64,000 nucleotides of DNA, from positions 1 through 64,000 of the forward strand of contig NZ_CAJHAR010000017.1 in the NCBI RefSeq assembly GCF_904846415.1, written 5' to 3'. The stretch is from Psychrobacter piscatorii (lineage in GTDB: Bacteria; Pseudomonadota; Gammaproteobacteria; Pseudomonadales; Moraxellaceae). This document shows positions 56,293 to 64,000 of this stretch, one piece after another; the stretch's first letter is position 1; every line of letters starts with the position of its first letter. The notes under the pieces are model-generated. The model saw only the letters and a program-made list of their open reading frames with translations. It did not search any database and had not been told where the DNA came from. The position numbers and the translations under genes are program-made.

Positions 56293-57585
56293 GTGTTTGG
56301 TCATTCACAAGCACGCGCCAATATGATGAGCATACCTGTGAAAAACTCTATTATTTTCCAAAACATACCCTGCACATTAGTGACAGGGTTTTTAGGTGCT
56401 GGCAAAACTACAGTAATCAATCAGCTGCTTGCCACAAAACCTAATGACGAGCGCTGGGCTCTCTTAATCAATGAGTTTGGCCGTATTGGTATTGATGGCG
56501 CACTCCTAGCAAGCTCTCAAGACAACGATCTTGAGCAAAAGAATATCGCCATTCGAGAAGTCAGTGGCGGTTGTATTTGCTGTACTAGTCAGTTGCCCTT
56601 ACAAATTGCGATCAGTCGTCTGCTCAGTGACCATCACCCGCAGAGACTACTTATTGAACCCACAGGATTGGCACATCCACGCGAGCTGATACTACAGCTC
56701 AGTGCGTCACATTGGCAAACCGCACTACAGATGAATACGGTGATGACCGTGCTGAGTGGTGAGCAGTGGCAACATATTAAGTATCGTGACCATGACGGTT
56801 TTCAAGCGCATGTCCGTGATGCCGATGTGCTGATAATCAATCGTTATACCCAATTAGATACTAGCGAAAAACAAGCCTTGGTAGAATGGATAGCCAAGCT
56901 AAATTCACACGTAAAAATCATTTGGACAGCATCAGGACTAACAGCATCTGAGACAATAGACTCATCAGATGTCCATTCATCAGATAAGTTTGTAGCAAAT
57001 AAACTTGTAGCAGATGCATACTCGTCTACTTTGAACGACCAACTGAATAAGCCCAGCTCTATCATTTCCAATCAACGAAAAGTCAGTATCGCGCATCCTC
57101 AAAAATCGCTGATTGGTTTACAGTCTCAAGCCAATTCTTTAGCAGCTGCGCCATCATCGAGTTCATCTACCGATGAGACCGAAGCTCAGACCAGTGCTGA
57201 TAACGATCTGCCCTATCGTTACCATGAAGAGCAGCAAGATTTTCAATTGGCTGGATGGCGACTACCTGCACATTACATGCTAAATGCTGACGATTTACAG
57301 AATTGGTTGTTAGCATTGCCAAACTGGCAACGTATCAAAGGCGTGGTACATACTTCTGATGGTTGGATGCAGATCAATTTTAACCCTGGTAGTCTAACCA
57401 CCAAAACTATTAACCCACAGACGGATAGTCGATTGGAAATTATTTTGCAATTAGATGTCGCTGTCGATACGAATGCTGTCGATACAGCTACAGAAAAAAC
57501 AGAAACTGAACATGATGCCAAAGCGTCATTAGCCTTGATAGACTGGGAGGATTGCGATCGCGAACTGATGGCAATGGTTATATAG
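56293..57585 (+). CDS. COG0523 (CobW/P47K) GTPase, putative metal chaperone
   Basis: A 430-residue G3E-family GTPase. Walker A GFLGAGKTTV, the metal-site motif GGCICC (CxCC) and the downstream LLIEPTGLAHP are diagnostic. Such proteins insert or deliver metals (Zn, Co, others). A low-complexity Ser/Asp/Asn-rich linker (about 215-315) separates the GTPase domain from a C-terminal CobW-C-like region (WRIKGVVHTSDGWMQINF-like). The start is uncertain: the GTG at 56293 and ATGs at 56323 and 56326 are all possible with weak ribosome-binding sites. It ends at a strong terminator. Confidence 0.87.
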   Translation: MFGHSQARANMMSIPVKNSIIFQNIPCTLVTGFLGAGKTTVINQLLATKPNDERWALLINEFGRIGIDGALLASSQDNDLEQKNIAIREVSGGCICCTSQLPLQIAISRLLSDHHPQRLLIEPTGLAHPRELILQLSASHWQTALQMNTVMTVLSGEQWQHIKYRDHDGFQAHVRDADVLIINRYTQLDTSEKQALVEWIAKLNSHVKIIWTASGLTASETIDSSDVHSSDKFVANKLVADAYSSTLNDQLNKPSSIISNQRKVSIAHPQKSLIGLQSQANSLAAAPSSSSSTDETEAQTSADNDLPYRYHEEQQDFQLAGWRLPAHYMLNADDLQNWLLALPNWQRIKGVVHTSDGWMQINFNPGSLTTKTINPQTDSRLEIILQLDVAVDTNAVDTATEKTETEHDAKASLALIDWEDCDRELMAMVI

Positions 57586-57593
57586 CAATAGAC

Positions 57594-57643
57594 AAAAAAA
57601 AGGGCGGACATTGCTATATTATCTAGCAATGCCCGCCTTTTTT
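57594..57643. terminator. Terminator, COG0523 gene / zinc-finger gene
   Basis: A long stem pairs AAAGGGCGGACATTGCTA with TAGCAATGCCCGCCTTT (one mismatch) around TATTATC, with A and T runs at the ends. Confidence 0.88.
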
Positions 57644-57656
57644 CTTTTCTTTCTTT

Positions 57657-57923
57657 TTAGCGCAACTGACTGTCCTTACTGCCGCGACGGTTGAATAGCT
57701 CAGCCGCTTTTGCTTCTTGTTCAAGCTCTGTCTGACAGCTAACGCAATGCTGAATACCAGGCACCGCTAGTCGCCGCGCTTCTGGAATAGGGTTACCACA
57801 TTCGTCACACAGCTCAGCACTGATACCTGTTGGTAGCGAACGCCGCGCTCGCTCCAAGGCATCATTGACCGTTGCATCCATTTGCTCGTGCTCAGCACCA
57901 TCTCTTGACCAGCCACCTGCCAT
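57657..57923 (-). CDS. DksA/TraR C4-type zinc-finger protein
   Basis: A short DksA/TraR-like protein of 88 residues, YbiI type. It has a helical N-terminus with RARRSLPTG followed by a four-cysteine zinc finger, CDECGNPIPEARRLAVPG then HCVSC. It lacks the long coiled coil of full DksA, so it probably is not a full RNA-polymerase modulator. The function is not known. It converges with the COG0523 gene. Confidence 0.88.
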   Translation of the reverse strand: MAGGWSRDGAEHEQMDATVNDALERARRSLPTGISAELCDECGNPIPEARRLAVPGIQHCVSCQTELEQEAKAAELFNRRGSKDSQLR

Positions 57924-58073
57924 AATTTTATCCTATTTGTTTTTTATTAGTCATTATTCTGTATATAATTTCTTTAATAACAAATAGATGGGGCTAGATA
58001 CGACTGATTGCAACCTAACAATCGTCGCAATACCATAAATAAAGCATGGCAACATAAAGCAAAAATGTCACTG

Positions 58074-58910
58074 CTAATCTTTTGGCTGCAACTCAACGAC
58101 TTGCCCGCGCACGCCAATACTTGCATCACTCATCAGACAGACGTAACCTGCCATAACATCTTCAGGTGTTTTTAAGCTCATCGGATTTTCACCCGGATAC
58201 GCATGGGCGCGCATATTAGTACGTGTACCACCCGGATTAATACAGTTAAAACGCAGATTCGTGGTATTTTGGGTTTCTTGAGTAAAGATATCACTCATAC
58301 CTTCGACCGCTTGTTTTGATAGCGCATAAGCACCCCAAAATGCGCGAGGATGCGTGCCAACTGTACTAGAAGTAAAGACAATAGAGCCATGATTGGCATC
58401 TTTTAGCAGTGGTAGCAATGCTTGGGTGAGCATAAAGGTCGCTGTAAAGTTGACCTTCATGACTTGAGCGAATGTATCAACGTCGTACATCTCAAGTGGC
58501 GTCAACTGCCCAAGCACACCAGCATTATGCAAGATACCGTCCAGCTGACCAACTTCTTTATCAATCAGTCCTTCTAGCTGCTGCATTTCAGCATAGGTCG
58601 CCCCTTCTAGATTCATCGGCAACATAGCAGGCTGTTTACCGCCAAGGCTCTCAATCTCGTCATAGACATACTCAAGCTTGCTGCTGGTACGACCTAGTAG
58701 CAAAACGGTAGCGCCATAACGAGCATAGGTTAATGCTGCAACACGTCCAATGCCATCCCCTGCGCCTGTCACTAAGATAGTTTTTCCATCTAGACAATGA
58801 GCTGGTGGCACAAAGTTACGAATATCGTCATGAGTCAAAGGTTGAGTAAGACTTTGAACGTTTTTTGGGTTGTCTGTCTGATTAGCTGGCTGATTGATAT
58901 TGTCACTCAT
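58074..58910 (-). CDS. yciK: SDR-family oxidoreductase YciK
   Basis: Short-chain dehydrogenase of about 278 residues. The NAD(P) motif TGAGDGIGR, the catalytic serine in VFTSSTVG and the YALSK pair (Tyr and Lys) are intact. The C-terminal CINPGGTRTNMRAHAYPGEN identifies the YciK group. The frame has a GTG at 58922; I chose the ATG at 58910. It lies downstream of mupP and ubiG on the same strand, a grouping seen in Pseudomonas. Substrate unknown. Confidence 0.88.
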   Translation of the reverse strand: MSDNINQPANQTDNPKNVQSLTQPLTHDDIRNFVPPAHCLDGKTILVTGAGDGIGRVAALTYARYGATVLLLGRTSSKLEYVYDEIESLGGKQPAMLPMNLEGATYAEMQQLEGLIDKEVGQLDGILHNAGVLGQLTPLEMYDVDTFAQVMKVNFTATFMLTQALLPLLKDANHGSIVFTSSTVGTHPRAFWGAYALSKQAVEGMSDIFTQETQNTTNLRFNCINPGGTRTNMRAHAYPGENPMSLKTPEDVMAGYVCLMSDASIGVRGQVVELQPKD

Positions 58911-59009
58911 GCTATTGCTCACTACTTATCATTGAATCATTGAAAATATATACTTATCGGTATGAGCTCAAGATGACTCATACTAATAATTTACCACCCA
59001 AAAATCAGT

Positions 59010-59720
59010 CTATAAATACTCAAACTTGCCAGAAGAAAGCAGCAATTGGCTCAATTGCTCAGGGGTGTCAGTAATATGATCTGCGCCCCATTTCTTTAGC
59101 GTTTTTTGATCTTCAGGTGGAATATAACCATAAGCTGCCAAAATCGTAGACATGCCGGCCGCCTTGCCCGCTTCGATATCGCGTATATGATCGCCTACAT
59201 AAAGCACACAGCCAGCAGCCCCTCGCGGAATACCGAGTTTCTCTAGCGCCATATACATTGGCTCTGGATCTGGTTTTGAGCGCGACACATCATCAGGGCA
59301 TACCAAAACGGCACAACGCTCATCCAATTGCATCTTATTTAATAATTTTTCTGCCAGATAGCGAGGCTTGTTGGTCACGATACCCCAAGGTACGCCTTTG
59401 CTGTCTAAATCAACTAGCACCGCCTCAAGCCCCTCAAACAAGCAACTGTCAACACAGATATCTGCCTCGTAGTCATCTAAGAACTGCTGGCGAAACGCAA
59501 GCAACGCCTCTTCACTGACTTCTAGTTGATCGTTATGCCTGAGCATCAATTGCACCATGGCTGAAGCGCCGGCAGAGACTTGCTCGCGGATTTCTGCCTC
59601 AGGCGGCGCTTGCCAATCGTTTTCGAGACTCATTTTACCAATGATACGCACAAAATCTGCAGCAGTATCGATTAACGTCCCATCAAGGTCAAATAAAACA
59701 GCTTTTACAAATTGGGTCAT
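59010..59720 (-). CDS. mupP: HAD phosphatase, probable MupP (or phosphoglycolate phosphatase Gph)
   Basis: A 236-residue HAD-IA phosphatase: motif I LFDLDGTLID, a mid-region GIVTNKPRYLAEKLL, a conserved lysine in RSKPDPEP and VGDHIRDIEAGKAAG. Sequence alone would give Gph, but the order ubiG-phosphatase-yciK is that of pseudomonad mupP, the N-acetylmuramate-6-phosphate phosphatase of peptidoglycan recycling. I infer MupP on this basis. The gene lies between ubiG and yciK on one strand. Confidence 0.8.
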   Translation of the reverse strand: MTQFVKAVLFDLDGTLIDTAADFVRIIGKMSLENDWQAPPEAEIREQVSAGASAMVQLMLRHNDQLEVSEEALLAFRQQFLDDYEADICVDSCLFEGLEAVLVDLDSKGVPWGIVTNKPRYLAEKLLNKMQLDERCAVLVCPDDVSRSKPDPEPMYMALEKLGIPRGAAGCVLYVGDHIRDIEAGKAAGMSTILAAYGYIPPEDQKTLKKWGADHITDTPEQLSQLLLSSGKFEYL

Positions 59721-59803
59721 AGTGAATGCTCTTGAAAGTGATAACGTGTTTAGTAAAATTACAATGGATAAAGAAAGCCGTTTACAGTGCTCATTCTACC
59801 GCG

Positions 59804-60646
59804 CTAAACCGATGGTTTTTGGACAGCTATCATATAGTTCACATCAACGTTTTGGGCGAGCCAATAGCGCTTAGTCAGCGGATTATAATGCAAACCAATG
59901 ATATCTTGGCGTACAAAACCTGTATTGATGGCCATTTTGTCTAGCTCAGCTGGGGTAATAAACTTGGCATAATCATGGGTGCCGCGGTCGAGCAATCGCA
60001 GCACATACTCTGCGCCAACAATAGCAAACAAGTACGACTTAGGATTTCGGTTGATCGTCGATAGGACACAAACACCGCCGGGCGCTAAGAGCTCATAACA
60101 AGCCTGTACGATCGAGCTAGGATCAGGCACGTGCTCCAGCATCTCCATACAGGTCACCACATCGAACTGACCTGCATGCGTTTTTGCTAGCGCTTCAACT
60201 GGAATATGCTGGTAGCGTAAAGTGCTCTCTAATCCGCTTTGCTCAGCGTGCACTGTAGCGGCCTTGAGGTTTTCAGTACCCAAATCGATACCTGTCACAT
60301 CTGCACCACGACGTGCCATAGACTCTGACAGTATTCCGCCACCGCATCCTACGTCCAGCACTTTTTTGTCAGCGAGCCCTTGCTCAGCGGTTTTATGAGT
60401 CACACCATCACTACGAGTATCGTTTTGATAACCACGCTTGATGTTCTCTTCTATCCAATTCAAACGCAGCGGATTGATCTCATGTAACGTTGCAAATGCA
60501 CCTGTGTTGCTCCACCACTCGCTCGCCAGATTGTTAAATTTTTCAACTTCGCTGGGGTCCACGTTTATAGTGCCGGCCGCCGTGTTATCGAGATTTTCGT
60601 TGGTTTTATTACTCGAAGATGGCGAAGAAGATAAAGCTGAGCTCAT
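59804..60646 (-). CDS. ubiG: Ubiquinone biosynthesis O-methyltransferase
   Basis: SAM-dependent methyltransferase acting at two O-methylation steps of ubiquinone synthesis. SAM motif [17 protein letters not shown], with FNNLASEWW near the start and [18 protein letters not shown] toward the end, are diagnostic. It has 280 residues, including a Ser/Asn-rich N-terminal tail of about 30. The frame extends to 60667, but AAGGAA just before the ATG at 60646 supports the shorter start. It heads the ubiG-mupP-yciK group. Confidence 0.95.
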   Translation of the reverse strand: MSSALSSSPSSSNKTNENLDNTAAGTINVDPSEVEKFNNLASEWWSNTGAFATLHEINPLRLNWIEENIKRGYQNDTRSDGVTHKTAEQGLADKKVLDVGCGGGILSESMARRGADVTGIDLGTENLKAATVHAEQSGLESTLRYQHIPVEALAKTHAGQFDVVTCMEMLEHVPDPSSIVQACYELLAPGGVCVLSTINRNPKSYLFAIVGAEYVLRLLDRGTHDYAKFITPAELDKMAINTGFVRQDIIGLHYNPLTKRYWLAQNVDVNYMIAVQKPSV

Positions 60647-61162
60647 AGTATTTTCCTTGATTGTCATTATAGTTGTTATCGTATACAGTGCACGGTTATG
60701 TGCTCAATATTAGCATGAGAGCCGTATATTTGTCGTAGGTACATCGTCACTGATTGTGAATGGGCTTAGCAAACGTCTATTTCTTACTTGCTTTTTTACC
60801 TGCAGTTTTATGGCAAATAATAGAGAATAGCGGCTTTAAACATACTTATTCGCGTGCTTTATAATGAGTATAAAGTAAGCATAGCGATGAGCCGTAAGCT
60901 TAAAAGAGCTAACTATCAGAAATGACAAGCAATATGCCTTAAATAATAGCTAACAACTTTATAACTGTCGGTTAAGAATCCGATTCACAAGCGTGCACGT
61001 TTTACGCTATCATAGTCGATACTTCAATATTGTTCGATTATACTTGACGCTGTATCGTTCAGACACTCTGAAAATCGTATATCTCACATATCGATGTTGT
61101 AAATGTCATAAATACCCTAACCTTTTAACAAACTCTAAATCCCTATACCTCAAGGATAAAGT
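60647..61162. other. Divergent region between ubiG and dsbA
   Basis: About 515 bases, no gene seen. Contains both promoters, not placed. No strong hairpin apart from AT-rich noise. Confidence 0.4.
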
Positions 61163-61783
61163 ATGAAACGTGTCATTACACTGACTGGTCTGGCGATGGC
61201 CATTGGACTTGCCTCAATGGGCGCACAAGCTGCGGACTATGTCGCTGGAAAAGATTATCGCGTAATAGACAACCCAGAGACCATCAGCGGTGATGCTATC
61301 ATTGTTCGTGAGTTTTTCTGGTATGGCTGCCCGCACTGTAATGTGCTTGATCCGCACATGGAAAAATGGGCAAAGACTAAAGACAAAGATGTCGTATTCT
61401 TCAAAACACCAGCGGCACTTAATCCTGTTTGGGAAGCCAACGCTCGTGGTTTCTATGCAGCTCAGCTTTTAGGGTTCGAAGACAAAACCCATTCTGCACT
61501 ATTTGACGCGATCCACAAAGATGGCAAAAAGCTGTTTGATCAATCATCGTTGAGCAAATGGTACGCATCAAAAGGCGTGAACGAAAAGAAATTCAACAGT
61601 CTATATAACTCATTTGCTGTTGGCACAAAAATTGGTCGCTCACAAGAAGGCGCTAAACGTTATCAGCTTTCTGGCGTACCGGCTGTGGTCGTACAAGGCA
61701 AATACGTGGTAACTGGTGAAGATGCAAAAGTGCCTAAAGTTGTTGAATATCTAGTCGATAAAGCCCGCGCTGAAAAGAAATAA
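61163..61783 (+). CDS. dsbA: Thiol:disulfide interchange protein DsbA
   Basis: Periplasmic disulfide oxidase of 206 residues. A signal peptide is cleaved near GAQAADY; the thioredoxin-fold active site is FFWYGCPHCNVLDPH (CPHC, as in E. coli DsbA), and the cis-proline lies in LSGVPAVVV. An inserted helical domain is present. It needs DsbB, not in the window, to be reoxidised. CAAGGATAAAG precedes the ATG. A terminator follows. Confidence 0.95.
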   Translation: MKRVITLTGLAMAIGLASMGAQAADYVAGKDYRVIDNPETISGDAIIVREFFWYGCPHCNVLDPHMEKWAKTKDKDVVFFKTPAALNPVWEANARGFYAAQLLGFEDKTHSALFDAIHKDGKKLFDQSSLSKWYASKGVNEKKFNSLYNSFAVGTKIGRSQEGAKRYQLSGVPAVVVQGKYVVTGEDAKVPKVVEYLVDKARAEKK

Positions 61784-61843
61784 CTTATATCACGTTAGCT
61801 TGAATAGCATCATTTACGTGCGATAATATCTATATGACACACT

Positions 61844-61875
61844 AAAAAGCCAATCATTCATTGATTGGCTTTTTT
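61844..61875. terminator. Bidirectional terminator, dsbA / darP
   Basis: Stem AAAAAGCCAATCA/TGATTGGCTTTTT with loop TTCAT, between convergent genes. Confidence 0.92.
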
Positions 61876-61911
61876 GCGTTCTAAAATCTAATCGATATTA
61901 CTATCGTATAT

Positions 61912-62424
61912 CTATTTTTTCAATTGCGACAAGATCGCCACTTCGCGAATATAGCTTGCCAAGTCTGCTTTGGATTCTGCCATTAGCTCATCATCTTGCA
62001 TATGTTTGGCGTACTCAATCCATAGTAGTAATTGATACATACTGTTGTGCTCAGAAGCTTTATATTGTTTTACAAACTGCTTGAGCGTGCCCTCATCATT
62101 GATATTCAGACGATCATACCAACTTTCAATTTTAGACACTTGCTCTTTAGGAAAAAATGCATCAAACAATGCCTTGACCAACTCGTGGCGATTTTCTTCG
62201 CTGATGAGTTTACCGACGCGTTTGGTCTGACGGTTACGAGCATTGGCGCTAGTAATATCAGCCAATGCCATGAGTTCCGCCATGAAATAATCACTGGCTG
62301 GCAACGTTTTTAGCTGTTTTTTTGATAGGCCAGCGAGCGGTATAGACAGTTGCTGCAAGCGCTCATGAGATTTTTTGAGTTCTGTGCGCGAGACGCGCAT
62401 ATCTTGTTCTGACCAGTCAATCAT
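61912..62424 (-). CDS. darP: Ribosome-associated protein YjgA/DarP
   Basis: A 170-residue protein of the DUF615 family, associated with late 50S ribosomal subunit assembly. The start with SRTELKKSHERLQQL, the LPASDYFMAEL and RNRQTKRVGKLI segments and the C-terminal helical region are characteristic. It lies 49 bases downstream of rapZ on the same strand, so the two are probably cotranscribed. The start is at 62424; an ATG eight codons in is possible. Confidence 0.88.
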   Translation of the reverse strand: MIDWSEQDMRVSRTELKKSHERLQQLSIPLAGLSKKQLKTLPASDYFMAELMALADITSANARNRQTKRVGKLISEENRHELVKALFDAFFPKEQVSKIESWYDRLNINDEGTLKQFVKQYKASEHNSMYQLLLWIEYAKHMQDDELMAESKADLASYIREVAILSQLKK

Positions 62425-62473
62425 AAAAGCTTTCCAAAATAATAAGTAATAAAATTAATAGTGCTGAATATAA

Positions 62474-63454
62474 CTACCAACGACTTTTTTCGCGATGTTT
62501 TGCCAGTACCTTTACACCTTCTGGCATCGTATCAGCGAGGCGACGCTGCAAATGATCGGTGATAAATACTGAACGATGCTTACCGCCGGTACAGCCGATC
62601 GCCACCGTCACTGTATGACGATTATTGTGCAAAAACTCTGGTAGCCAACGTGTCAAAAACCTATCGATGTCATTGAGCATTTCAGACACTTCAGGGTAAT
62701 CAGCGAAGAATGCGCTGACTTCAGCATCGAGCCCTGTCGAGGCACGCAGCTCAGGATTCCAATGTGGATTGGGCAAAATCCTAACATCAAATACAAAGTC
62801 AGCATCAATGGGACTACCGTGCTTAAAACCAAATGACAATAGGTTAATGACAATCTGATTGTCCATGCCAATGTGTTCGCGCAACCTATCTTTTAACTGA
62901 TGGATATTTAGACTGGTAGTATCAATCTTGATATCGGCATGACCAGAAATTGGCTCTAATAATTCAATTTCTTTCTTGATCGCAGCAGGCAGGTTAAATG
63001 CGATATGCTTTGCGTTGTCACTATCAACATCTTGAGACATCAGGGGGTGAACACGGCGCGTCGCATTGAAACGCGCTATCAGAGTATTCTCTTGCGCCGT
63101 CACATATAGGACTTGTACTGCTTGCGCCCCATAGGTTTCTTTCAAAGAAGCATAGGTCGCGGCAAAGTTAGATAGATCAGCTCGTGGCGTCCGTATATCA
63201 ACACCTAGCGCAATACGGTGGATACCGCTTTCTTTTACCAGCTTGTGGGCGGCGCTCGGCAATAAAGACAACGGCAGATTATCAATAGAGTAATATCCTA
63301 AATCTTCTAGGATATTTAACACTGATGTTTTGCCTGATCCTGAACGGCCTGATACCACTAGAATACTGAGCTTGTCCGTTGATATTTTTGGCGTTGATAT
63401 TTTTGGCATTGTCGATGCGGCTTGATTATCGCTTTGATCCTGACTTATATCCAT
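62474..63454 (-). CDS. rapZ: RNase adaptor protein RapZ
   Basis: Nucleotide-binding protein that in E. coli targets the GlmZ sRNA for RNase E processing, tuning amino-sugar synthesis. P-loop GRSGSGKTS, then YYSIDNLPLSLL and the C-terminal GCTGGKHRSVFITDHL are the family signatures. At 326 residues it is longer than E. coli RapZ (284) through an N-terminal Ser/Asp/Lys-rich tail and a short insertion. The ptsN and ptsO genes that flank rapZ in E. coli are absent here; panC and darP flank it instead. Confidence 0.92.
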   Translation of the reverse strand: MDISQDQSDNQAASTMPKISTPKISTDKLSILVVSGRSGSGKTSVLNILEDLGYYSIDNLPLSLLPSAAHKLVKESGIHRIALGVDIRTPRADLSNFAATYASLKETYGAQAVQVLYVTAQENTLIARFNATRRVHPLMSQDVDSDNAKHIAFNLPAAIKKEIELLEPISGHADIKIDTTSLNIHQLKDRLREHIGMDNQIVINLLSFGFKHGSPIDADFVFDVRILPNPHWNPELRASTGLDAEVSAFFADYPEVSEMLNDIDRFLTRWLPEFLHNNRHTVTVAIGCTGGKHRSVFITDHLQRRLADTMPEGVKVLAKHREKSRW

Positions 63455-63504
63455 GATCTACCCATTCTAGTTCATTGCATCCGATACATTATGTATCGAA
63501 GGGT

Positions 63505-64000
63505 TTACCCCACCACCACTAACTGATTATCCAATAAACGTGCGCGTCCCAGCCATGCTGCAACCAAAATAACAATGTTTTCATTTTCTATATTGAAGGT
63601 TGTAGAGTCACTTGCGACAGAACCCAGCGCTTCAGTTTTTACTTCTAGATAATCAATCGTGAAACCTGCCTCACTAATGCGTGTACGCTTGTCTGCTAGT
63701 AATGACTCAAACGCTTGCTGGCTGATGCCACCATCTTTCAACTGCTCTGCCAAATCTTGTAGCTCTCGATGCAGTATAGGCGCAACTTGTCGCTCAGATT
63801 CGGTTAAGTATTGATTACGCGAGGAGAGCGCTAGTCCATCATCAGCACGAATAATAGGTGCGCCAACAATCTCAATTGGGTAGCTCAAATCACGCACCAA
63901 CTGCTTAATAATAGCCAGCTGCTGATAGTCTTTTTGTCCAAATATCGCCACATCTGGTTGCACAATGTTGAAAAGCTTAGAGACAACGATACCAACGCCA
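63505..64000 (-). CDS. panC: Pantothenate synthetase, C-terminal part (window edge)
   Basis: Partial gene; the 5' end lies beyond 64000. It joins pantoate and beta-alanine with ATP to form pantothenate. The frame continues to the edge: VVSKLFNIVQPDVAIFGQKD precedes the visible QQLAIIKQLVRDL, and the signature ALSSRNQYLTESER follows (the ISSRN-like nucleotide loop). The GTG at 63963 is Val in the middle of the protein, not a start. The N-terminal HIGH half is not in the window. The stop lies about 50 bases before rapZ, suggesting an operon. Confidence 0.93.
   Translation of the reverse strand, partial: GVGIVVSKLFNIVQPDVAIFGQKDYQQLAIIKQLVRDLSYPIEIVGAPIIRADDGLALSSRNQYLTESERQVAPILHRELQDLAEQLKDGGISQQAFESLLADKRTRISEAGFTIDYLEVKTEALGSVASDSTTFNIENENIVILVAAWLGRARLLDNQLVVVG

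Noticed and set aside
57657..57923. DksA2-type, zinc-free DksA paralogue next to a COG0523 gene (a Zur-type pair)
   Set aside because: The protein keeps four zinc cysteines (CDEC, CVSC) and is short, so it is not the zinc-independent DksA2.

Overview
The window reads as chromosomal DNA of a moderately AT-rich gammaproteobacterium, most probably Psychrobacter or a close relative in the Moraxellaceae. The basis is the protein set as I recognise it, the gene neighbourhoods and the base composition; no database search was run. Most of the window is housekeeping chromosome with short operons, many closed by clear intrinsic terminators. I saw no rRNA, tRNA, CRISPR array, prophage or complete insertion sequence.

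Layout. 0.4-4.1 kb: cydDC thiol exporter. 4.4-7.3 kb: yjdM, ygfZ and a D-amino-acid dehydrogenase. 7.4-11.8 kb: a molybdopterin oxidoreductase with a TetR regulator, divergent from an Old Yellow Enzyme-type reductase, with a perfect palindrome between them. 12.3-14.4 kb: CsbD and two related lipoproteins. 14.6-16.7 kb: a NIF3/YqfO-like protein, 3-methyladenine glycosylase and a probable orphan Imm11-type immunity protein. 16.9-19.1 kb: dapA, a very short BamC-like lipoprotein and purC, in the same order as E. coli. 19.5-25.5 kb: a metallophosphoesterase-like membrane protein that has lost its metal ligands, a DegP/MucD protease and a CPA1 antiporter.

25.7-30.8 kb is the most interesting stretch. 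The usual pabC-mltG-tmk operon is present, but an opposite-strand cassette lies between pabC and mltG. The cassette encodes a DpnI-type endonuclease that cleaves methylated GATC sites, followed by a DpnD/PcfM-family small protein. The DpnI-like gene aligns with DpnI (recalled from memory) over its full 254 codons without a gap, but codon 81, a tyrosine in DpnI, is a TAA stop. It is therefore a very recent nonsense allele, a sequencing error, or a split or readthrough gene.

31-48 kb: aroE, a FUSC-type membrane protein, acyl-CoA dehydrogenase, a small secreted protein, a 5 x 14-bp tandem repeat, a CHMI-family protein, ybaK, plsB, a zinc alcohol dehydrogenase, dsdA, a VOC protein, ettA, and a ferredoxin reductase next to a fatty-acid desaturase that probably form an electron-transfer pair. 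48-57.9 kb: GNAT, phhB, a DUF1328 micro-protein, a saccharopine-dehydrogenase-like protein, a secreted protein with two copies of a 33-residue motif, tex, ompR without envZ, a COG0523 GTPase and a DksA/TraR zinc finger. 58-64 kb: ubiG-mupP-yciK, dsbA, and panC(partial)-rapZ-darP.

The genes serve envelope and redox homeostasis (cydDC, dsbA, degP/mucD, mltG, mupP), membrane lipid synthesis and desaturation (plsB, desaturase) and amino-acid or cofactor metabolism (dapA, aroE, pabC, panC, dadA, dsdA, ubiG). The accessory signals are the dpn cassette, the orphan immunity-like gene, the IS-end palindrome and several repeated or degenerate proteins.
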